A stretch of DNA of 64,000 bases from Acorus gramineus (lineage: Eukaryota; Streptophyta; Magnoliopsida; Acorales; Acoraceae), in contig CM060853.1 of NCBI GenBank assembly GCA_030737835.1, forward strand, positions 7,382,133-7,446,132. The letters are read 5' to 3'. The translations under genes and the position numbers were made by a program. The notes below the pieces were generated by a model. It made no database searches. It saw only the letters and a program-made list of their open reading frames with translations, and was not told the DNA's origin. This document shows, one piece after another, positions 1-10,612 of the stretch (its first letter is position 1; each line of letters opens with the position of its first letter).

Positions 1-407
1 ATTTAGCGAGCAAGGAATGCGGTAGTGTTCTCGGGCTCCCCTTTCTACTTCGACGCCATCTGGGAGATGGTTCGGGTCAGCATCTTGGAATGGGGTCAAG
101 GGCTAGCAGGGGCTGCTAGCATTCGAGTGGGAGAGGATTCATTACAAGTGGCGTGAGGTCTTATTTGTGATTATTTTGGTCAGACCTTGGTAGAACTCTT
201 TTCTACCATGTTGATTATTTTGGTCGGACCTTGGTAGAACTCTTTTCTACCATGTTTCGACGGTATTCGTTCGATTATGTCTGTTCTTTTCTATCCTGCT
301 TTCTGTTTATGTCCCCTCTTCTTCTCACCACCAATTTAGACATCTTCTATTGTGTTTTCTAAACTGGAATAGATATCCCTACCGTTTGCCTCAAAAAAAA
401 AAAAAAA
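1..407 (+). mobile_element. 3' end of an L1-type LINE (ORF2 C-terminus, 3' UTR, poly-A)
   Basis: From the window edge to base 156 one frame reads as the C-terminus of a plant L1 ORF2 protein, with the typical IWEMV...LEWGQGL pattern, and stops at 154-156. About 235 bases of 3' UTR follow, then a 15-base A run at 393-407. The UTR holds a tandem duplication with a 44-base period (about 169-255). The 5' part lies outside the window. The element sits downstream of, or in an intron of, the minus-strand membrane protein gene that runs off the same edge. Confidence 0.7.
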
Positions 408-868
408 CATTATGATGACTAATACCAAAATCCATGTGAACTTGATTAAAAAGAGTATAAGCTCTTAAATTTTGAATAATTGCGGAGATTATAATAAGCC
501 AATTATATAAAACTGAGAAACATCCAATATAGAATTTAAAGAGGGAAATCTACCACAGTTTGATGGCTTTTAATGTTTTCATGACAGCCAATTTCATTCA
601 CAAAATACTGGATATGCATTTATCAATGTAAGATGTCAAGTGTGTAAAGCAGAATCACAAATTCTGTGTATTAGGAGATTGATATCCAGTAATGACATGT
701 GTAATATGTAAAATATAGCTTAAACACATAAGAAAATACAATATCATTTTCTAAATAATAACCTACAGACCTATTAAATGGGGGATGTGAAACCAATCAA
801 ACTTCCTATGCTCGAAAAAAGCAAAGTTCAAGTATAAATAATTAAGTGGTTATATCAATTTTGCTCAC
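408..868. other. AT-rich non-coding stretch, probably intron of the membrane protein gene
   Basis: No coding exon could be recognised here on either strand. The last visible exon of the minus-strand membrane protein gene ends at 869 with a good GT donor, so this stretch is most likely its next intron. The remaining exons would lie left of the window, beyond the LINE tail. Confidence 0.4.
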
Positions 869-2361
869 CTCCAGCATTCCGGTGTGGACTGCTGAAACCA
901 TCAAAGGTTGAAATGGAAGAAAAAATGCAGAAGCTGCCATAAGAAGCCTTGGATTCTCATTCCTGAGTGCTCTTGAAAGACACTAAACAAAAACATTCCA
1001 GCAGAATAGTCGGACCAATGCCCAAAGGTGAGATATAAATGTTCATGCAGAAACCAATAAATGTCAATCATCATTTTTTGAAAAGAAATCTTGAAAAGGA
1101 GGAGACTAACAGTTTTCTACTATGTATTTTACACATTCCAAGTTATACAAAAGCACTCATAAGGGTTGAGAAGAGTTTAAATATCTAAACACATGGAGAA
1201 AACTTCTGGGATTGTTGAGAATCACATTCACTAGACACTGGTCCCTTCCCTAGAGCATAATTTTCTAGATCATTATTTCATTCAAAATGTGGATCAATGG
1301 GAAACTAAGAATATTATATAAAAATCACAAAAACAAAATAAAAAAATAAAAAAAACACATTTTATGCTAAAAATAATAAACTGACTTGAAGTCTCCTTCT
1401 GTAACTCTAGGGTGACAGGAAAGACAAACGAAGTAAAATTACACTATTGCAAGAGTAGTTCACTATTAAAATCAGTATTATGAGCCTGTGGAAAGCATAA
1501 TATGGGAGCCTCATTCCTAATCCCCGATCCGTTTTTCATCCAACATTTCAAACCACAACAAGAAGAGGCAACTTACAACTGTTGTTGTGGCTATCATTGT
1601 ATAGTCTGCCCATCTCAAGTACTTTCTAACCTCTCCCCTCGAAGAATGGTATAGACTTGAGGCAACACCAACTCCTATCAAGGAATTGGCATATATTTTA
1701 GCATTCAAATTTTTCCTGCACCCCCAAGTAAACATGCTGTCAGTGCTTGAACAGTTTATGCAAATATATTGTTGAAGTAATTTCACAATTTTTTTAGGAA
1801 GGAAAACTTACCGTGGTGCTTGGATCCCGAGAACAATGAAAGGTAGTGATGTTAGTACATTTGCAATTGTTTCCACAAGAGTTTGGTCACCTGGCAGTAG
1901 GTAGAAGCATAAATCAATGTCCACAACAGGGCATATTTAGCTCTACCAAACTAGTGACTGGACATCAGTTGATAATAGAATTGAAGGAACCTTGAGTGCA
2001 ACAATGGATGGGCCTCAGGCATGCAGGTCGCTGCTGCCATATTCGTCTGAGAATAAACACAATCAATCAGGTGAAGGAATTCAGGAAGATTGATGGATGG
2101 GCCTCAGGCATGGAAGTCTCTACATGCAACTTAATCAGGTCCAATAAGAAAATTCATACAAATTAATTTGTGAATAATGAGCACTCACCGTATTGGCAAT
2201 CCACGATTTGTTCCAATAGCCTCTTCATCTTCGAAAGGCGAAAGATGAAATTGCCCACAGTTGAGTGTTTCATCTACTTGATATGGTGAATGTCTTCCAA
2301 GGCGAACTCCATGGATACCCTCAAGGACCTCACGGGAGCCTGATATCCACTGAGACACCAT
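869..2361 (-). CDS. Conserved plant membrane protein of unknown function, 5' part (5 exons visible)
   Basis: Exons, in transcript order: 2189-2361, 1991-2046, 1812-1890, 1577-1736 and 869-982. All have GT-AG borders, and their phases join without a stop into about 196 residues. The start is the ATG at 2361 (protein begins MVSQWISGSREVLEGIHG). The second half contains hydrophobic segments: NVLTSLPFIVLGIQAP, then IYANSLIGVGVASSLYHSSR followed by RWADYTMIATTT, then LLMAASAFFLPFQPLMVSAV. This suggests a multi-pass membrane protein. I recognise the exon-4 and exon-5 patterns from uncharacterised plant proteins but can name no function. The SLYHSS and RWADY motifs recall hydrolase-like membrane families, but that is only an impression. 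The 3' part is outside the window, so length and C-terminus are unknown. The 56-base second exon (1991-2046) was placed by phase and splice signals and is the least certain. Confidence 0.72.
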
Positions 2362-3240
2362 GGGCAATCTCCTCAACTTTTCAGTAGAAATAATGCAATG
2401 ATAGCAAGCATCAGTATTATATCAGATCCAACACAGATAAATGGAATCTATCGAGATTATGGTACACGTCGAAAAAACGATCGTCAAGAAAATTAACCAC
2501 ACATAGAAGCTCAACACGAGAAAAAGGAGACCTTTTGAATCAATCAAGGGCTGCCAATGCGAACCTAGCTTTGGTTAAGTCGGCGAGCACCTCCCACCTC
2601 TATCAAAGAGGTCAATGGATCAATTCCTGGAAAGCACCATTCTTCAAAAAAAAAAAAAAAAAAAAGGCTGCCTCTTTTATTCATTCGAGAATAAAAAATT
2701 AAAAGACCAGGAAAAGACTTCTCCAACAACCAGTAATCAATTAGAGAGTTGTAATCCATAAAAACAAATTGCCTTTCTAGTTAATAAATCATAGAAACCA
2801 ACACAAGAAACAATGGGAATAATAGATCCATTGGCAACAAAAATTACAGCTAAACAGACCAACCAAGTTTAATAGAGAATGAGACTATAGTACCTGATAA
2901 TAACTTATGCTATTCTGCTTGGTGGGGAAGACTCTTCTTCTTATTTTAAATTAGGAAGGTGAAGGGGGTGGAACATGGATGAGATATGCCATTGTGATTC
3001 GGGGGAATGGAATCTTTGGAGAAGAAGTGCGGGGATATTCCCGCGAGTTTAGAGGAGGCCGTACGTTTTCCCCGCTCGCCCGATTCACCAGTCAGGAAAA
3101 TAAAAAGCCTTTTGTTGACTGACTGAAGAATGAATGGTTGATCAGCAGCCCACCTCACCCATCATCCTCCCAAACTCCCAGATTTTTGTTTCGTAAGGGC
3201 TGGGCTGCAGCCCGGGAGCCGTGTTCGTAAAGAATACAAA
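2362..3240. other. 5' flank of the membrane protein gene
   Basis: This segment lies upstream of the minus-strand start at 2361. It holds an A run (about 2646-2664) and a moderately GC-rich patch around 2990-3200 that may contain the promoter or a 5' UTR exon. I see no convincing additional coding exon. Confidence 0.3.
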
Positions 3241-4973
3241 CTCCTAAACTTTGTCCGATAAATGATTTGATATGTGATTATCTAATTTATAAGATATGAA
3301 TAAAAATTTATTAAAAAAAAAAATGTTTGATATGTGATTTTCTAATTTATAAGAACTGACAACATGTGATTTGACATATGAGTCACTTTTATACCGGTTG
3401 AATAAATTGAGTGGGATAATCCAATTTTGTGGAAAAACTGGGATACCAATATCAGCTTCTTCCCAGCTATCTTGTATAGTTATACTCTTTTGTTCCATGT
3501 AAATATACACCTGTTGTGGGCTCATTCACCGATTCACGCATATTCAAGCTTATTCTAGTGTTGTCCATCTACCCGAGCAGGCCATAAGTGTCCATTGGAG
3601 AACCGAGAACCCAAAAATCATTGTCTAATTAATCAAGTCCACAAGAACATGTTTTTTTGGGGATCAGAGTGGCAGAACAAATCATTTGACCATTAAATTA
3701 ATCATTATCTAAGAGGTGCAATTGTACACATGATTGGATATATAAGATTAACTTGATCTCTTGATATTTCTCTTTAGCATAAAGCTTTCTTTTTAAAAAA
3801 AAAATGAAATTGGTGGACCTGCCACTTATTTGAATTTAGAAAAGGAGTACACGCCCCCAACAACTACTTAGTTACAAGAAAACGAAGAAAAAAAAAAAAA
3901 GATGAACTCAAACTCAAGCAACAAAACAATAAAAACTCCAGCAACAAAAGCAACAAAACTCTAACAAAAAAACTCACTGAAAAGTATCCTTTTGACACGA
4001 ACAATGTCGTATACAATGCCGGCGCAGAAAACCAAAATCAGGTCTCCGAAGAAGGAGCTATAGGCCGTGGACTTCATAGAAATTTTGTGCAAGAGACTTA
4101 ACTAAACCTCCTTCAATATGGATCTACTACTGATTGATCAGAATAGAGTCCCTCGCCAAAGATGAAACTCTTGGTGCATTCCCAAATGTCCTCCACCAAT
4201 ACACAAGAACCGCCAAACAGGGCGTCATTTTTCCCTAATCAAACCCCCCACATCGTTGTCGGGACAAGAATTTGCATTGATTTGCCCTGAATACTTTTGT
4301 TCCCCCGACGTGATAACCTACAGCCTAATTTCAAGATGTGATTGCAGGATTGAAGATCCCAACTTCTGCCTGAGACATCCTTTAGGAGTTTCCATACCTA
4401 CCTCACCAACAATGAATCACAAAACAAGTGTCACGTTCTGTTCATCAACTAAAAAGTTTTATTCCGACTACGATTTGGTCTATTTAGCTTGAACAGTATG
4501 TTTAGGGACTATACTCCTTTTGTGTGGAGAATATTTGGGACCCAATCACTCATTTCATAAAGAATTGGAACCTCTTTTGCAGGAGCCAACAAGGTTGCAT
4601 TGATAGGAAGATAAATTTGTGATCAAGTAACTGTTGTGACCAACAAGTTCCTCGCAGGACTCTCTCCTGCTATGATTTGCTTTGGTTTACTTTTTATAAA
4701 ATCCCTTTTGACACCTATCTTCATAAAAAAAGAAAGAAAAGAAAAGAAAGCATGTGACAGATCACACTTTTAATAGAATTTTGAACATGTGGGGGTGGGG
4801 GCCACGATTCAACTAAAGTACGTATCAGCCTTTCCCAATGTGGCTTCCATACGCAGCCTCCACAAAACGTATATAAATATTAGCCACTCAAATCTGATGT
4901 TTCTCCTTTAATTGTGCTCCGTTTTACTCTCGTTCTTTCCTTACTTTTAAATGCAGTTACCATAACATACTAC
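3241..4973. other. Repeat-derived intergenic DNA
   Basis: About 3253-3360 holds two direct copies of a roughly 45-60-base unit containing TTTGATATGTGATTWTCTAA. The stretch 3990-4640 is less AT-rich. Read on the minus strand it has faint resemblance to the C-terminal region of an L1 ORF2 protein (a VLVEDIWEC-like pattern), but frames are broken and I do not call it as an element. Nothing else is recognisable. Confidence 0.3.
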
Positions 4974-5203
4974 GGGTGCGTTTGGTTGCGTGATTGTAAA
5001 ACTGATTCTACAGGAATCTGGGTTTTAAAACTGATTCTGCAGGAAGCTCACTTTCTCAGCTTTTTGAAATCACAGCTTTTGAGCACTATTTGCCTGAAAT
5101 ATGTGTGTAGGAAGCTGCTACAGTAAAACTGTTTGGTTGCACGATTACAAACGCAGCTTCCTGCAATCACAAACGCTGTGCAATCGCATAACTAAACGCA
5201 CCC
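4974..5203. mobile_element. MITE with GGGTGCGTTT termini
   Basis: The left end reads GGGTGCGTTTGGTTGCGTGA and the right end is its approximate reverse complement (GCATAACTAAACGCACCC). Internal sequence is also inverted (GCAGGAAGCT against AGCTTCCTGC). The size of about 230 bp and the GTTTGGTTG termini are typical of short non-autonomous DNA transposons of plants. No clear target-site duplication was found, so the superfamily is left open. Confidence 0.65.
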
Positions 5204-5645
5204 ATAATATATCCCTCCCTCATTCATATCGGATGTGTTCCTGAAAAATCAGAATTATTTGTATTTATAAATCTAGAATGATTCAAAAACACACACACAC
5301 ACACAAACATATATATCCAAACATCATGATACCTGAATATTGTATATATTATGAGATTATATAAGTTTTTTTTGTGTTATATTGCTTTAAAAATTCAATT
5401 ATCATATATGATTAATCATAATCCTATAAATTTAAATAACTCTGAAAAATGTGAGTAGTTTTGACATATGAATTTTTAACTAATAAATTATTTTGTGCGT
5501 CATCTTTTATCCCTAATACATCATTTGATTACTCTAATTACTAGCCAAAATAAAAAAAATGTTCATTATTTAAAAATATTTGTAACCGTTTTGAATATTA
5601 ATATACATAATATAATATGTTTAGATGCATATTCAAATAACAAGA
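5204..5645. other. AT-rich intergenic DNA, nothing recognised
   Basis: This stretch contains a short CA repeat (about 5289-5304) and otherwise AT-rich sequence with no reading frame or clear repeat structure. Confidence 0.4.
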
Positions 5646-5654
5646 TATCTAATA

Positions 5655-6141
5655 GGGAAGAATCCAAATAACCTCAGGTAAACTATCTGAGATCCATATA
5701 ACTCACTTATTTTTTTTGAAATCCGTATAACCCTTGAAAACATCTATGTAAATCAAAATAGCCCCTGAGTTAAATTTTCATTAAGATTATTATTCTGCGA
5801 ATATTCCGTCTGGTTAACTCTGGCTAAAAACATAGTATACTAAAAACCCTTATAATATGTTAAAAATGTAAAAAATTATCTATTCGGAGGGGTAAAATTA
5901 TCATGTAAGAAAGATTTTTTACATTTTTAACAATTTTTAGGGTTTTTTTTATATACTGTGTATTCAGTCAAGATTAATAAAATATAATATTATCATAATA
6001 TTCATCATCTATCGACGGAAGTTTAAGTCTGGGGGTTATTTGGATTTACATGTGTTTTAAGGGGGTTATATGGATTTTAGAAAAATTCAGGGTTATATAG
6101 ATTTCAGGTAGTTTATAGCAGGGTATTTTGGATTTTTTTCC
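5655..6141. mobile_element. Mutator-like MITE, near full-length palindrome, 9-bp TSD
   Basis: The element starts GGGAAGAATCCAAATAACC and ends with the inverted counterpart GGATTTTTTTCC. The two halves pair over most of the 487 bp: phrases such as GGTTATATGGATT recur inverted in the left arm. It is flanked by tatctaata (5646-5654) and tatttaata (6142-6150), which match at 8 of 9 positions. A 9-bp duplication with long terminal inverted repeats is the signature of Mutator-like elements. No coding capacity is visible. Confidence 0.8.
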
Positions 6142-6889
6142 TATTTAATAATATAATAATAATTCACATACTCCATTTTATAAGTCTCATTACAAGCCTC
6201 ATGACATGACATATATGTAATATTTAATATGCCCTTTAAGTCAATTTCGATAACCACCCACCACAATTATGCGACGGTTAGGAATTCATCATATGGAACC
6301 GTGCAAATTCAATTGCAGATTTTTATTATTTATTTATTTATTTATTTTTGTTATCACAATTGAATTATTATTTTCATCCACAATAATTGATGTTTTTTAT
6401 TGAAACATTATTACATTATTATTTTTTGAAGAATGCATAGAAGTGTATTGGAAGATATTTTTTTGAAGTTTTTCAACCACTTATTTATTTTTTGATAGGA
6501 TTTTTTCATACTTGATTTAATTGAAAATCACAATTAATCAATTTGACTATCGATTTCAATTTCAATGTCGGTAGTCTGTAGATTCAAATGTGATTTTGTT
6601 TATTTGTTTGTTTATGCATTTGTTACATGAGAAAAATATTTTTATTAGTACATAAAAGTAATGAACGTACATCACATCTATGTACATATCCATACCATTG
6701 CATATATGGTTCATGGGACAAAATATGAAGTAAAAGAGCCTTTTTTAAAAAGAAATATTTTTTGGATTGGTACATTTTATGAATCTTGCTTAGACATAAA
6801 ATCGTATTTAGTCTAAACTCACTATCTATTGCCCCTAACTATATCAGTTTTTGAAAATAGTAATAAAAATTCAATCAATGCTGTCACCT

Positions 6890-8220
6890 GGGCCCTAGAA
6901 ATTAAGCTCTAGTGATGAGCCTCAATAGCAGACATTCTCCTATTGGTTCCTTGCTTGACTTTTTCAAACAATAAAAAAGACAATGACATTACCACCCTTT
7001 AGTGGTTTTTAAAAATTGGTTTCAACTAATTATACCATCATTAATTCCTCGTAAAAAAATCCCTAAAAACACGGATTATTGAAACTTCCCCGATTGAACT
7101 AATTTTATAAAAAAAGTTATGACCTAGGGTTTCTGAATTGGGCGAATCCAGACGAACGAAAAAAAGAAAAAATTCCGGTGATCAAGAGTTCATATTATCT
7201 GATTTTCATCCCCAAACAATCATAAACAATGGCAAAGAAAAAAAAAATAGATTTCTTCTCACAATGAAACCTACCCGTCTGGGTTTTTTTTTCTGACATA
7301 AACAGGACAATTAGAAGACTTTTTTGCACTTCTTGAAAAAAAAATCACTGATTTAAAAAATTAATTTTTTTTAAAGAATATGTGTTTATCTAGGTTTAAG
7401 AAAAATAATATTTGACATTGTTCATTTGTTTTAGGTTTTTCAATGTATCTAGATTTTAGAAAAAAATATTTGGCATTCATTTGTTTTAGGTTTTCTTGTG
7501 CACACTTTGTTCATTTTCTGAGTCTAAAAAATAAATGATATAACAAATACAGCATTTAGATACATGTATCTGAAAATCTGAAACAAATATCGAATTCAGA
7601 TACGTGTATATGAATTCAATATTTGTTTTCAGTTTCATCAATCAATCTGAAACTAAAAGTTATCAATCACCAGTGTTTGCACCACAATCAGTTCGCAAAA
7701 AAAAAAAAAATCGTGTAATTCTTCTCTTCTCCACCGAACAAATCTGAATAAAAAAATATGAAACAAATATCGAATTCAAGTACATGTATCTGAATTCGAT
7801 ATTTGTTTCCAGTTTTACTGATCAATCTGAAACTAGAAATTGTAAATCATGATTTTTTTGGAGGTCCAAAAAAGCCTAACCTGGATGGATCACCATTGTT
7901 TACACCACAATCAGTTCGCACAAAAAAAATCGTGTAATTCTTCTCTTCTCCACCGAACAAATCTGAATCAAAAAATGAAATTGATATTTATTTTTGTTTC
8001 AACGGATCATTCTGTATCAAAAAATGGTAAATCGTGATTTTTTTGGTCGTTCAATTGAATTGATATCTTCAAAAGGAAAAGAATCTCTCAAATCATAACC
8101 ACCTCGGGATTAATGGGGGCGGTTATGGAAAGCTCAATCCGATTAGTTAGGGGGGGTAATATGGGTAATTCAAACTTGCCACCTTGTTGGGCTTGGGATG
8201 AGGTCTAGTAATTGAGGCCC
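6890..8220. mobile_element. Candidate long-TIR DNA element with internal tandem repeats
   Basis: The left end (GGGCCCTAGAAATTAAGCTC) and the right end (reverse complement GGGCCTCAATTACTAGACCTC) form diverged inverted repeats. These continue inward for roughly 130 bases and share the phrases TTACCACCC and CATTAATTCC. The interior (about 7560-8040) contains two diverged direct copies of a roughly 222-base unit, including TCTTCTCTTCTCCACCGAAC at about 7720 and again at about 7942. I found no target-site duplication. The boundaries are therefore approximate and the family is unassigned. Confidence 0.45.
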
Positions 8221-8489
8221 AAAAATCATTATTGAATTTCAATTATAAAAAAATATTTTTTTGAGAATTTAATAAAATATATTTTTTGCATGTCACTCCC
8301 CTTTCGTTAGTTGGATATTGGAAGATTCTTGATGGAAGACTAGGCGGAAGCAGTAGCGGGGAGAGCGAAGTCTCGTTATCCAATTAGATCTAGATTTGGA
8401 TAAGTAAGGTTTGTCTCTCCACTTTCTATCAATGATTTTCTAATTAACAGAAGATTTTTAATTCTTTGATAGACATGTGTCGTCTATTG

Positions 8490-9660
8490 AAACACTAGAG
8501 CCGTTTGCGATGTGGAATAGGGAGAAAATATGACGGAATAATGAAAAAATAAACCTAAAAACCTATTTTGATGGAAGGAATAGATGTGTATAGTTATGAT
8601 TGAATATGTATGAATAAACTCGTATTTGTATTCCAAATCCCCCTTCAATTGTGTTATTCCGCCCAATCCACTCTGTTGATATAAATAAGCTCCGCTGTCA
8701 AATCAACTATCATCACCTTTTATAAATCAGAGGCTCAACAAAATAAATTATCTTTTCACTTTTTATAAATCATTATCCATACATTATTCAATTTTTATCC
8801 ACAACTTATCTATGGTCAAACAAACAATAAAAATTTTATTATTATGTTTTCAATTGAGAATAATTAAAAAATAACCAAACAAAAAATCACCACTGATTTA
8901 AAATTTATAATTAGAATAATTATATATCATAAAATCATGGTCGGTCCTAAGAATTGGTTTTTTTTTTTTTGCAGGGCCCTAGACGAATTTTAAAGCGGGC
9001 CTCATATACATTAAAAAAAAAGTCTTGAATATTATCTTATTTTAAATTACAAATGTTATAAATTTTTAAATACAACATTTTACAATCATTTAAATTGAAA
9101 CCTCTTAAATAAAAATTCCTTATAACAACTATATCAAAAAACACTTATAAATATCCATACAAAATTATATTCATACTAAGATCAATCAAATAAAAATGTA
9201 TAATAGCAAAAAACAATTAATCAAATAAGCAAAGAGACATTGTTGATTGGATGAGAGATTTTTAGAGAATTGATGGAGGAGGAGTTTCATGGAATTTAAT
9301 GGGACGGTTAAAAAATATTTGCTTGGGATAGGAAATGATAGGATGGGTTTTGGGTACAGGGTACTTGGGGAATGTATTTATTGGGCCTGGGTTTTCGGTG
9401 AGTAATGAGTATTCAAGGGTCCGATAGCCAAGGCAGGCAGCTTAAATTTTTTTTTCATGGACTGAGACCCTCTCTGGGTGGGGGCCCTAGACAGTGGCCT
9501 TGGTGATCTCTATCCAGGATCGGACCTGCATAGAATAATCTAATTTTAAGAATGGATTGAAATTCATATACTATTTTATATTAGTTAATTATAATATAAA
9601 AATTTAATCTCATTCTGATACTATTCTAATTCCCCGTTATCCTTGAATCAAACGGGGGTT
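8490..9660. mobile_element. AT-rich MITE-family copy, split by a nested hAT-like insertion
   Basis: The left part (about 8500-8935) contains phrases shared with copies at 31.6, 37.2 and 38.2 kb, for example TCAAATCAACTATCATCA, TTATCCATACATTATTC and CAAACAATAAAAATTTTATTA. It opens with CCGTTTGCGATGTGGAATAG. The right part (9529-9660) ends in the inverted counterpart (CTATTCTAATTCCCCGTTAT then CAAACGGGGG). The middle, 8936-9528, is a separate element listed on its own. If both parts are one copy, the hAT-like insertion is younger than this MITE. Confidence 0.5.
8936..9528. mobile_element. hAT-like non-autonomous element, 8-bp TSD
   Basis: The left terminus is CATGGTCGGTCCTAAG. The right terminus, reverse-complemented, is CAGGTCCGATCCTGG. 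Subterminal GGGCCCTAGAC appears inverted at both ends (about 8975 and 9482). Flanks are cataaaat (8928-8935) and catagaat (9529-9536), which match at 7 of 8 positions. The 593-bp length, 8-bp duplication and short terminal repeats fit a hAT MITE. No transposase is visible. Confidence 0.7.
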
Positions 9661-9954
9661 TAAAGTACACCAATGAGTGACATTACGTGTACGTTGCCTC
9701 CCCAACATCCTCCTCCTCTTCCAAGTAAAAGAAAACATAAAACAACCCAACAAAAATCACTGGTCCAGGTTCATCCCCCTTCAAAAATTTAAATTTAAAA
9801 AACAATCTGCACTGCCACTCAGAACCCAACCACCTCTCGTATCAATCCATCCACACCCACCTCCCCAAAAAAAAAAACACCAACTTTAGATGACACAAAA
9901 CCCACCCCAAAAAGTCTCCGAAGATCCCCAAATCCCCCCCAAACCCCCCAATCC
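9537..9954 (+). promoter_or_regulatory. ATP sulfurylase upstream region with possible 5' UTR and upstream ORF
   Basis: Upstream of the ATG at 9955 the sequence becomes rich in C, A and CCACCC from about 9700, typical of a plant 5' leader. An ATG at 9677 opens a 70-codon frame closed at 9887-9889. If the transcript starts upstream of 9677, this would be an upstream ORF ending 65 bases before the main start. The transcription start itself is not visible. An ACGT core lies at about 9686. Confidence 0.35.
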
Positions 9955-10581
9955 ATGGCTTCCATGGCCATCCTCTTCACCCCACACATGACCCATATCA
10001 CCCCCCGCCCCGTGACCCTCCGGCGGGGGCGGCGCGTGTCGTGCGGGCTCATCGACCCGGACGGGGGACGCCTCGTGGACCTTGTCGTCCCGGGACCTCT
10101 CCGTGACGCGAAGCGGCGGGAGGCGGCCTCGAATCCCGCGCGCGTGCGCCTCTCGAGGATCGACCTCGAGTGGGTTCACGTGCTGAGCGAGGGGTGGGCG
10201 AGCCCGCTCTCCGGTTTCATGAGAGAGACCGAGTTCCTCCAAACACTTCATTTCAACTCCCTCCGCGCCGCGGACGGGTCTGGGTCGGTCGTCAACATGT
10301 CCGTGCCGATCGTGCTCTCCATTGACGACTTGCAGAGGCGGGCGATCGGCGGGTTCGACAGGGTCGTCCTCGTGGGCGGCTCCGATGACGACGAGCCCGT
10401 CGCCATGCTTAGCAAGTGAGTCAAATCGTATAATTAATCACACTCAGTTTTTTTTTATAGTTCAAAATGCAGTCTTATATATCTAGTTAGAAATTCAGTG
10501 AAGCATAAACTTATTAAAAATGGGTTCATTGAATTCAAAATGGAGTGATACACACTTTTTATCAAAGTATATATATACTTC

Positions 10582-10612
<31 letters not shown>

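Noticed and set aside
3860-4640. Possible LINE ORF2 fragment on the minus strand
   Set aside because: Only a faint VLVEDIWEC-like phrase, with no poly-A tail in the right orientation or zinc-binding motif, so it is not called as a feature.
9886-10251. 121-codon open frame on the minus strand across ATP sulfurylase exon 1
   Set aside because: Antisense shadow of a GC-rich exon. The plus frame has clear homology and splice phase.
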